DNA from: XYA12-FULL-58-9 sp001798605
GTDB lineage: Bacteria > Myxococcota > XYA12-FULL-58-9
Direction: 5' to 3'
DNA length: 11,398 bases
Assembly (NCBI GenBank): GCA_036736205.1
Contig: DAINMX010000217.1
Span: 1 to 11,398, forward strand
This document shows positions 1-6,011 of this stretch, one piece after another (position 1 is the first letter of the stretch; each line of letters begins with the position of its first letter). Below the pieces are notes generated by a model. That model saw nothing but the letters and a program-made list of their open reading frames with translations. It was not told where the DNA came from and made no database searches. The position numbers were made by a program, and so were the translations under genes.

Positions 1-533
1 GTGCCGTCCCAGTGGATAATCACGCCACCCTCGCCTACCGCCCAAACATCGTCCGCTGCGCTGCCCCATACATCCCAAAGGTTGGTGGTAGTACCAGCAT
101 CCACAATTGACCAAATAGTGCCATCCCAGTGCAACGCGAGACCATAGGTCCCCACCGCCCAGCCGTCATTGGCTGCGAATGCCCAAACGCCCCGCACCAT
201 ATCGTCCTCTGGAATGGGATTCTGCCAGCACCAGCCATCGGCGGAACATCCGCCGACTCGCTCGCCGCGCCCGCAGACATGGGTGATCCCACTGCCTCCA
301 CAAGTCAAGGGTTGCGCGCAGAAACCACAATTGATGGTGCCGCCGCACCCGTCTTCGATGGATCCGCAATTGGCACCCACGTCTTTGCACGCAGTGGCCT
401 TACATGTTTCCTCAACAGCCGTCGATGTATCGCAACCCGCGCCCACAAACAGGAGCAAGGCGACGGTACGCCCGAGGAAACGGTTTCGTGGAGGTTCAAT
501 GAACCCAACGCTCTTTTCGTCATTTTTTTGCAT
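1..533 (-). CDS. Partial Cys-rich lipoprotein with WD(V)WG/DVWAVG repeats (5' part, runs off the left edge)
   Basis: Reading the minus strand from the ATG at 533-531 gives 177 codons with no stop before the window edge. Residues 1-23 form a short N-region (MQKNDEKSVG...). They are followed by a hydrophobic stretch, ALLLFVGAG, and Cys34, a plausible though not textbook lipobox, so an outer-membrane or periplasmic lipoprotein is predicted. Residues 44-102 are cysteine-rich (Cys 44, 49, 56, 63, 69, 72, 78, 87, 96, 102) and resemble the CGSI.DGCGGT..CG.C type of module seen in myxobacterial surface proteins. Two copies of a repeat then start at about residues 113 and 152, with Trp117/Trp156 and Trp125/Trp164 a regular 39 residues apart, each ending in HWDGT. 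Such repeats probably fold as a beta-propeller. An AGGA lies about 12 nt before the start, a weak ribosome site. No enzymatic function can be assigned, and the C-terminus lies outside the window. Confidence 0.8.
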   Translation of the reverse strand, partial: MQKNDEKSVGFIEPPRNRFLGRTVALLLFVGAGCDTSTAVEETCKATACKDVGANCGSIEDGCGGTINCGFCAQPLTCGGSGITHVCGRGERVGGCSADGWCWQNPIPEDDMVRGVWAFAANDGWAVGTYGLALHWDGTIWSIVDAGTTTNLWDVWGSAADDVWAVGEGGVIIHWDG

Positions 534-693
534 GGCTGACGTCGTCCTACCACGGAGTATCACTGAATGTCCTTGCATAACCGCCAACAGCGTTCGGGAA
601 ATGCCGAGCGACTCGCAGCACCGACGTTGCAGCGGCGAAGCAACTCGAACGCGATATCCGGCTGTCGTTTGACTACTTCACTTTTCACTATTT

Positions 694-708
694 CCGCGCT
701 CGGCGCGG
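694..708. repeat. Short GC-rich hairpin
   Basis: CCGCGC, TCG, GCGCGG forms a perfect 6-bp stem with a 3-nt loop. No T-run follows on either strand, so it does not qualify as a simple rho-independent terminator. It lies about 160 bp upstream of the left-edge lipoprotein gene, and its role is unknown. Confidence 0.4.
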
Positions 709-904
709 TCCTACTCGTCAAAGTGACAGGTGAAAACACCAGCCCTGCTTTGAACCTAAAGAGCCATGAAGGCCATAGAGCCATCGTCCCAAAAGTTCAC
801 ATAAGGCCTACATATCGGACTTCTTGCCAGCATCGGCCCTGCACTCTATTCCACACCGATAAAGCGGCAATTCATCACCACCGCTCAGCCTCAAAATCAA
901 GGCG

Positions 905-1337
905 AGCATACACCACTACGCGTCGGTCGGGGAGGTTGCGACCAAAAAAAGAGCAGCATCGAAAACTGTCAGGCTGCCCACCGAACAAACGAAAACTGCA
1001 TCTGACCCAACGGCGGAGCCCGCGACCTCCGCGGCCATCTCATCGGCACCTGCTGCGACGATGCAGCAGAGACGGCTGCCAGTTGGTCGACGGTGGGGGC
1101 CTTGATCACACTCACGACTTGAATCGGGCGATGACCGCAACGAGCACACTCGAGAACATCAATCTCGCCACACCTCAACATCGCCTGCAGCTCGCCCTCC
1201 ACGAATTCGGGCAAACTGTACGAGCCTTGCTCCGCCTGCTCGATCAGCTCCGGCAGGTACTCATTGACCACCTGATGCACAATCGTCTGTTGGGCTTGAC
1301 GGGGACGATAAACTCGCGCCGCCTGCGTGCTCGCCAT
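905..1337 (-). pseudogene. Decayed IS91-like transposase, N-terminal zinc-binding region
   Basis: From an ATG at 1337-1335 the minus strand reads MASTQAARVYRPRQAQQTIV and goes on through LPEFVEGELQAMLRCG and ECARCGH. This follows the start of IS91-family transposases, where a YRPR..P..TVLHQVV..HL segment precedes a (L)P.FVE.EL..YLRCG segment and a CxxCG zinc-binding motif. After about position 1100 the similarity seems to move to another frame (LCC...EMAAEVAGSAV, resembling the usual FCPSC..RRMA.TA..LV). It then moves again to a VRW..(stop)..LLFFWSQPPRPTR stretch that resembles the following VRQWVLS.P..LR.L.A segment. The whole is therefore interrupted by frameshifts and at least one stop, and the catalytic HUH/Tyr region is absent. 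What is seen is a relic about 430 bp long. The family call rests on remembered motif order, not on a search, and no terminal sequences (oriIS/terIS) could be identified. Confidence 0.6.
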
Positions 1338-1496
1338 GCAGAGGGAGCACCTCAAAGTCGCTGCCATCTTGCCCGATCTGCACGATATCGACCCATGGGC
1401 TGTCAATCACAGCGCCTTTTCGAGGGGCTTGCGGACCTTCACCTCACCAAAAGTGTCGCCGTGTCGCAAATAGAGACACACTTGGGGCCCTAGCCC

Positions 1497-1655
1497 TCAC
1501 CATCCCAAATCAGGCCCTCGCTGCTTCTGCTGCCGGAGCTCCCTCTGCTGCTCCTGCTTCCGGGCCTGCGCAAGCTCCTGCATGCGCACAAGCCTGTGAG
1601 GTGCGTAAGCCTCCTTGGCTTTGACCAGTTCCGGCCTAGCCTCACCAATCTTGCC
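1497..1655 (-). pseudogene. Gln/Arg/Glu-rich C-terminal remnant of an unknown protein
   Basis: A 52-codon open stretch on the minus strand, bounded upstream by an in-frame TAG (1658-1656) and ended by TGA (1499-1497). It reads KIGEARPELVKAKEAYAPHR, then a Q/E/R/K-rich run (QELAQARKQEQQRELRQQKQ), then RGPDLGW. Composition suggests a charged helix like those ending relaxases, Mob proteins and other DNA-handling proteins, but low complexity makes the family unassignable. The short length and lack of a convincing start point to the tail of a lost gene. Its location next to the IS91-like relic supports debris from mobile DNA. Confidence 0.3.
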
Positions 1656-1717
1656 CTAATCAATTAACAGACAGAGTGACGCTTGACACTGGCCCTTGTC
1701 TCTAGCAAACACCGCGA

Positions 1718-2461
1718 ATGCCTAGACGTTCCAACGATGCCTTGCGGCCCTTGTCCATCACCCCCCACTACCTATCTCATCCTGAGGGCTCGGCGCTGAT
1801 TACCTGTGGCGACACTAAAGTTATTTGCACGGCCTCCGTCGACAATCGCGTGCCCCCATGGATGGTGGGCAAGGGTCGGGGCTGGGTGACCGCCGAGTAC
1901 GATATGTTGCCTCGGGCAACAAGCACCCGCAGCCAAAGAGATTCGCATCGTGGCAAGATCAATGGCCGCACCCAGGAGATCTCTCGACTCATTGGTCGAG
2001 CATTGCGTGGTGTCGTCGACCTCACAGGATTCGGTGAGCGCACCATCGCCCTCGATTGTGATGTGATTCAAGCCGATGGCGGCACTCGCACCGCCTCGAT
2101 CACCGGCGCCTATGTCGCCTTGGCCATTGCCCTCAACAACCTCATTGAACGAGAACAAGCACGCAAGAACGTCCTCTCTGATCACGTGGCCGCCATCTCG
2201 GTGGGGATCGTTTCAGGCAAGCCATACCTAGACCTCGACTACGGTCTCGATTCGAACGCCGACGTCGATATGAATGTGGTCATGACGGGCGCGGGAAAGC
2301 TCATCGAGGTCCAGGGCACCGCCGAGCATGCCGCGTTTGATCGCAAAGAGCTCGACACCCTTCTCGACATGGCCTTCGCCGCCCTGCCGTTGCTCGTCGA
2401 TATTCAGAAGCGCGCCATCGCCATTCCCTTGGGCTCTGAACCCGTGACGGTGCAGTTGTGA
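1718..2461 (+). CDS. rph: Ribonuclease PH
   Basis: The product is 247 residues, close to the family's ~240. RNase PH is a cytoplasmic, phosphate-dependent 3'-to-5' exoribonuclease that trims tRNA precursors and other RNAs. The hallmarks are present in order: GRGWVTAEYDMLPRAT (53-68), GRTQEISRLIGRALR (83-97), CDVIQADGGTRTASITGA (114-131) and LDLDYGLDSNADVDMNVVM (171-189). Arg84 and Thr123-Arg124 sit where the family binds phosphate, and Asp178 and Asp184 where the catalytic metal-binding acids lie. The usual E-D-S triad reads L-D-S (Leu177), a small variation. The protein is therefore expected to be active, and it lacks the C-terminal truncation known from E. coli K-12. The ATG at 1718 fits the family N-terminus, but no clear Shine-Dalgarno precedes it. 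The stop codon overlaps the GTG of rdgB by 4 bp, implying translational coupling. Confidence 0.96.
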   Translation: MPRRSNDALRPLSITPHYLSHPEGSALITCGDTKVICTASVDNRVPPWMVGKGRGWVTAEYDMLPRATSTRSQRDSHRGKINGRTQEISRLIGRALRGVVDLTGFGERTIALDCDVIQADGGTRTASITGAYVALAIALNNLIEREQARKNVLSDHVAAISVGIVSGKPYLDLDYGLDSNADVDMNVVMTGAGKLIEVQGTAEHAAFDRKELDTLLDMAFAALPLLVDIQKRAIAIPLGSEPVTVQL

Positions 2462-3060
2462 AAGAAATTCGCGTCGCCACCGCCAACAAGAACAAGATGC
2501 GCGAGCTCAAACAAATGCTCGAACCCCTCGGTTACTCGGTGCGCGGCACCGAAGACCTCGCCGACTTCGATGTCGTCGAGGACGGTGACACCTTTGAAGC
2601 CAACGCCATCAAAAAGGCCCGGGCTCTTTGCGAGATAACCGGCACCGCCACTGTGGCGGACGACTCTGGTTTAGAGGTTGATGCCTTGGGCAAGAAACCA
2701 GGCGTTCACTCGGCCCGCTACGCTGGCGTCGTAGGGTCGGATCGCGATCGCGCAAACCGGGTCAAGCTCATTGAGGCCATGCGTGATGTCCCCGACGGGG
2801 AGCGCGCCGGACGTTTTCGCTGTGCTCTCGTGTATCTCGAGCCCGGTTGCGACCCCATCGTCTTTCACGGCACCCTCGAGGGTGAGATCGGCCGAGAAGA
2901 GCGTGGCGACAACGGTTTCGGCTACGACCCGATATTTATCATTCCCGGGGATGGTCGCACCGCCGCCGAGCTCCCCTCGGATGAAAAAAATCTCATCAGT
3001 CATCGTGGCCAAGCGGTCAAACAGCTCCTCGCATTCCTAGAGAGCCACACAACGGAGTGA
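2458..3060 (+). CDS. rdgB: XTP/dITP diphosphatase (RdgB/HAM1 family)
   Basis: The product is 200 residues (E. coli RdgB has 197). The enzyme hydrolyses non-canonical purine nucleoside triphosphates (dITP, ITP, XTP) to monophosphate and pyrophosphate, keeping deaminated bases out of DNA and RNA. Visible family motifs are VATANKNKMREL at the N-terminus (Thr8, Asn10, Lys13: substrate loop), VADDSGLEVDALGKKPGVHS (67-85, with Asp69 as catalytic acid), NGFGYDPIF (152-160) and the closing SHRGQA (181-186). It starts with GTG at 2458, overlapping the rph stop (GTGA) with no Shine-Dalgarno of its own, so it is probably translated by coupling to rph. The rph-rdgB pairing is common in bacteria. All key residues appear intact. 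Confidence 0.96.
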   Translation: MKEIRVATANKNKMRELKQMLEPLGYSVRGTEDLADFDVVEDGDTFEANAIKKARALCEITGTATVADDSGLEVDALGKKPGVHSARYAGVVGSDRDRANRVKLIEAMRDVPDGERAGRFRCALVYLEPGCDPIVFHGTLEGEIGREERGDNGFGYDPIFIIPGDGRTAAELPSDEKNLISHRGQAVKQLLAFLESHTTE

Positions 3061-3064
3061 GCTG

Positions 3065-3961
3065 GTGCGTGTCTTTGTAACCGGTGCCTCAGGCCTCATC
3101 GGCAACAGGATTTGCCGCGCCCTTTTGGAACGCGGTGATGAAATCGTTGCCCTGAGTAGGGAGGAACGGACATCTGAAATTGACAACTTCACCTGGGTGC
3201 GAGGTGACGTCACCACCCTAGAACAATGGGAGTCTGCGGTCAGTGGCTGCGACGGTGTCATCAACCTCGCAGGCGCATCCGTTGCAAAGCGTTGGACTCA
3301 AAGGCAGAAGGCACACATCATAGCCTCACGTGTTGGCATCACCACCGCCCTGTACCACGCGATTGCCCACGCGTCGCAGCCACCGGCGGTTTTGCTTAAC
3401 GCCTCGGCCATTGGCTTCTATGGCACCCATGCCAACACTTTGCACGACGAGACCTCACCTGCGGGTAGCGGTTTCCTCGCCACCGTATGCGTTGAATGGG
3501 AGATAACCGCACGACGAGTCGAGACACTGGGTGCCCGTGTGCTCTTGTTGCGGCTCGGCGTGGTCCTCGCCAACGATGGTGGTGCGCTGCCGGCCATGCT
3601 GCGTCCTCTCAGGGCTTTCACTGGCGGTAATCTCGGTGATGGCAAACAATGGGTTTCCTGGATTCATATCGACGACGCGGTCGGCGAATTCCTTAACGCC
3701 CTCGACAACCATTCTTTGCGAGGTGCCATCAACTTGGTCGCGAAAGAACCGGTGCGCCAACGAGATCTCATCAATAAAGCCGCGCGTATCCTCGGCAAAC
3801 CAGCGTGGCTCGATGCCCCGGCATGGGCGCTCAAGATCTTGATGGGGCAAATGGCAAAGGAGATGCTGCTCTCTGGCCAACACGTGGTGCAGGCAATACC
3901 GACAGGATATGAACTCGTCTACCCTGACCTTGATTCAGCCCTCAATGCGTTGCTGACCTGA
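3065..3961 (+). CDS. TIGR01777 family SDR-type epimerase (YfcH-like)
   Basis: The 298-residue product is the usual length for this atypical short-chain dehydrogenase family (E. coli YfcH is about 297). The Rossmann fingerprint TGASGLIG spans residues 6-13 and implies NAD(P) binding. Next come the family signature INLAGASVAKRWTQRQK (66-82) with ASRV (87-90), then NASAIGFYG (112-120) around Tyr119 and RLGVVLANDGGALPAML (163-179). The C-terminal DUF1731 helical segment is at about 249-296 (WLDAPAWALK... GYELVYPDLDSAL). The classical YxxxK lysine is not seen after Tyr119, as is common in this family. The substrate is unknown. It starts with GTG at 3065, preceded by GGAG at 3054-3057 (7-nt spacer) inside the end of rdgB. 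Only 4 bp separate the genes, so it is likely co-transcribed with rph-rdgB. Confidence 0.93.
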   Translation: MRVFVTGASGLIGNRICRALLERGDEIVALSREERTSEIDNFTWVRGDVTTLEQWESAVSGCDGVINLAGASVAKRWTQRQKAHIIASRVGITTALYHAIAHASQPPAVLLNASAIGFYGTHANTLHDETSPAGSGFLATVCVEWEITARRVETLGARVLLLRLGVVLANDGGALPAMLRPLRAFTGGNLGDGKQWVSWIHIDDAVGEFLNALDNHSLRGAINLVAKEPVRQRDLINKAARILGKPAWLDAPAWALKILMGQMAKEMLLSGQHVVQAIPTGYELVYPDLDSALNALLT

Positions 3962-4066
3962 CACGACGTCGCAGTGCGCACGGCAACGTCTCTTGACCGC
4001 GAAACACCAGCCAACTCTGTTGACGTCGCCTGCCGAAAGGAGCATGTGCAACAGAACATCACCCCC

Positions 4067-4070
4067 GGAG
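4067..4070 (+). promoter_or_regulatory. Ribosome binding site deciding the DUF4442 start
   Basis: GGAG lies 6 nt before an in-frame GTG at 4077. The other upstream option, ATG at 4044, has AGGAG only 1 nt away, which is too close to function, so GTG 4077 is preferred. Confidence 0.5.
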
Positions 4071-4076
4071 ACGCTC

Positions 4077-4574
4077 GTGTTCGCAGATGCCATGAATACT
4101 GTATACGACCTGATTCCTGATCCGCTGCGCAGCACCCTTCTCCTGCGCCTCTTCGGTTTGGCAAAAATCCGTTTCTTGTTTCTTTCCCGTCCCGTCGTAG
4201 AAGTAGCGACCCGTGACCGTTGCGTTGTTCGGATCCCACTCAATTTCTGGACCAAGAATCACCTCGGCTCCATGTACATGGGTGTGCTCGCCATGGGTGC
4301 GGATGTCGCCGGTGGATTGTTGGCGGTGTTGGCAGCGCAGGAGAAGAAGGCCAAGGTCATTCCGATCTTCAAAGACTTCAAGGCTGACTTCTTGCGCCGC
4401 GCTGATGGTGATGTTCGATTTGTCTGTGAAGATGGCGCGGCCATCTACGACATGATTGACCGAGTGCTGGAGACCGGAAAGCGGCAAAACCTCAAAGTCG
4501 ACATCTCCGGCATGGTTGGCGACATTGAGGCGGCGCACTTCACTCTGACCCTGTCCGTGAAACCAGGCCGCTGA
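4077..4574 (+). CDS. DUF4442 hotdog-fold protein (putative thioesterase-like)
   Basis: The 165-residue product (from GTG 4077) fits the DUF4442 family in length and motifs: a hydrophobic N-terminal helix, RIPLNFWTKNHLGSMYMGVLAMGADVAGG (52-80), then KVIPIFKDFKADFLRRADGDVRF (93-115). The asparagine-histidine segment followed by a long alpha-helix is the hotdog-fold active-site region. Relatives act, or are predicted to act, on acyl-CoA or acyl-ACP, but the substrate is not known. Starts at 3993 (TTG) and 4044 (ATG) are in frame but have poor ribosome sites. A later in-frame ATG at 4092 is also possible. It sits 115 bp after the SDR gene and 42 bp before the MATE gene on the same strand, so it may share their transcript or have its own promoter. 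Confidence 0.85.
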   Translation: MFADAMNTVYDLIPDPLRSTLLLRLFGLAKIRFLFLSRPVVEVATRDRCVVRIPLNFWTKNHLGSMYMGVLAMGADVAGGLLAVLAAQEKKAKVIPIFKDFKADFLRRADGDVRFVCEDGAAIYDMIDRVLETGKRQNLKVDISGMVGDIEAAHFTLTLSVKPGR

Positions 4575-4616
4575 GTCATTCGTCGGTTCGCGGAACCATG
4601 ATACGGGACGCCGGCA

Positions 4617-6008
4617 ATGTTCGGGCCCACACACAAGACCAACAGGTGGCGCGAGCTCCGGCAACTGCTCAGTTTGTCGGCGTCTTTAGGGGCAGTCCAG
4701 GTCGGTTACCATCTGACCGGATTCGTCGACACCGCGCTCGCCGGTCGCACTGGCGGTGAAATCCTCGCTGCGACGGGGCTCGGTGCGGCGATCCTGTTTG
4801 CCTTCTCGGCCCTCGGCATCGGCACCATCATGGGACTCGACCCCATCATTGCCCAAAACATCGGTGCGGGCCGCCATGATCGCGCGCATTGCGCCATGTG
4901 GCAGGGGATCTGGGCGAGCGTGTTGGTAACACTGCCGCTCACCCTGATCTTGGTGGTGGTGGGAGACAACCTCACTGCCTTCGGCATCACTCCCAGTTTG
5001 GCGGGCAGAACCGAAGACTACTTGCTCGCGCGATTGCCCTCGATATTGCCGATGCTCTTGTCCCTAGCCATGCGCTCCTATCTGCAGGCGAAACATCACA
5101 CCCGCGCGATCATCTTTTCTGTCGTCGGCCTAAACGTCGTCAACCTGATCGCCGACTGGATTCTCCTCTTTGGCGATGAAGGACTGGTGAAGGTTGGACT
5201 TCCGCCTGTGGGCCTTCCCTCTTTCGGAGTGATGGGCGTGGGATGGTCGAGCGCACTCGCCACCATGGCACAAACGCTGACCCTAGCCATTGCCGTTCGC
5301 ATGACCCGACAGCCTCAGGCCCAACGCTCCCGACATGTAAACAGCGAGATCCTTTGGCGCATCTTTGTTGTGGGCGCACCGCTCGGACTGCAACTCGGTG
5401 CCGAGGTCGGGGTCTTTGCTGCCGTTGGTGTCCTCATGGGCGGCATGGGGACAACAGTCATGGCAGCTCATCAGATCGCGCTCCAGTTCGCGAGCATGAC
5501 CTTTGCTGTGGTCCTCGGTGTGGGTTCGGCCACCTCTGTTCAAGTCGGTCGGGCCATCGGCTGCGGCGACCTCAAGGCCACTCGGCGCGCCGGGTTTTTC
5601 GGCCTCACGGTGGGTGCCAGTTTCATGTCCATGACGGCGGCCTTGATGTGGCTTTTGCCAACCGAGCTCGCCACACTGATGACCTCAGACTCAGAGGTCA
5701 TTCCCGGTGCCGCCCGTTTGCTCGTCGTGGCTGGCGTTTTTCAGGTTGCTGACGGCGTCCAGGCGGTAGGCAGCGGTGCCCTTCGCGGCGCTGGGGTTAC
5801 CCGGTGGTCCCTCGCCGCAAACCTCGTCGGGCATTGGCTCGTGGGTGCCCCGATCGGCCTCGCCCTCGCCTATGGGTTTCACCTCGGCCCCATTGGATTG
5901 TGGTGGGGACTGACCGCCGGGCTCGGCACTGTGGCGATCTCCCTCACGGCCAAGTTTGTACATCTGAGCCGCCATCCTATCGCCTTGGTGGATGGTCACC
6001 GCGGCTGA
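4617..6008 (+). CDS. MATE family multidrug/Na+ (H+) antiporter, NorM-like
   Basis: The 463-residue product is typical of MATE transporters, with about 12 hydrophobic segments in two similar halves. These are inner-membrane secondary transporters that export cationic drugs, dyes or metabolites using Na+ or H+ gradients. Family features include GFVDTALAGRTG (35-46) in TM1, GAGRHDRA (83-90) in the first large loop, AAHQIALQF (283-291) in TM8 and GALRGAGVTRW (387-397) in TM11. Asp38, Glu263 and Asp379 lie at spacings matching the conserved Asp36, Glu255 and Asp371 of Vibrio NorM, which supports cation coupling. The ATG at 4617 has a weak GGGA about 8 nt upstream. Its substrate cannot be told from sequence. 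It is the last gene of the plus-strand run and ends 3 bp from the end of the convergent glycosyltransferase gene. Confidence 0.94.
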   Translation: MFGPTHKTNRWRELRQLLSLSASLGAVQVGYHLTGFVDTALAGRTGGEILAATGLGAAILFAFSALGIGTIMGLDPIIAQNIGAGRHDRAHCAMWQGIWASVLVTLPLTLILVVVGDNLTAFGITPSLAGRTEDYLLARLPSILPMLLSLAMRSYLQAKHHTRAIIFSVVGLNVVNLIADWILLFGDEGLVKVGLPPVGLPSFGVMGVGWSSALATMAQTLTLAIAVRMTRQPQAQRSRHVNSEILWRIFVVGAPLGLQLGAEVGVFAAVGVLMGGMGTTVMAAHQIALQFASMTFAVVLGVGSATSVQVGRAIGCGDLKATRRAGFFGLTVGASFMSMTAALMWLLPTELATLMTSDSEVIPGAARLLVVAGVFQVADGVQAVGSGALRGAGVTRWSLAANLVGHWLVGAPIGLALAYGFHLGPIGLWWGLTAGLGTVAISLTAKFVHLSRHPIALVDGHRG

Positions 6009-6011
6009 CCG

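Larger units (their letters stand above)
534..1717. other. Gene-poor stretch with mobile-element debris
   Basis: There is no intact gene with a recognisable product in these ~1.2 kb. The long plus-strand reading frame from 567 to 1493 encodes a His/Arg/Leu-rich product with no domain, and it lies antisense to recognisable transposase sequence, so I treat it as a shadow. Recognisable debris is the IS91-like N-terminus (905-1337, minus) and a Gln/Arg-rich tail (1497-1655, minus). Between about 1338 and 1496 the minus strand shows short protein-like patches in two frames (for example IDSPWVDIVQIGQDG) that I cannot assign. Bases 534-900 should hold the promoter of the left-edge lipoprotein gene, and the bases just before 1718 that of rph, but no convincing -35/-10 pair was found for either. 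Confidence 0.55.

Noticed and set aside
969..1406. 145-residue minus-strand frame as an intact small gene
   Set aside because: Only the middle resembles an IS91 transposase N-terminus. Its start (TTG 1406) and its end look unrelated to any family, so it is treated as part of a pseudogene.
567..1493. Long plus-strand open frame of 308 codons
   Set aside because: Its product is rich in His, Arg, Leu and Ser with no domain, and it lies opposite the IS91-like relic, so it is an antisense shadow in GC-rich DNA.
1683..1711. TTGACA 30 bp before rph as a sigma-70 promoter
   Set aside because: At a 17-bp spacer the -10 position reads CAAACA, only 2 of 6 matches, and other spacings are no better. TTGACA is expected several times by chance in 11 kb.
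3965..4029. Direct repeat GACGTCGC at 3965-3972 and 4022-4029
   Set aside because: Eight bases repeated once in GC-rich intergenic DNA is within chance, and it has no clear relation to the start site.
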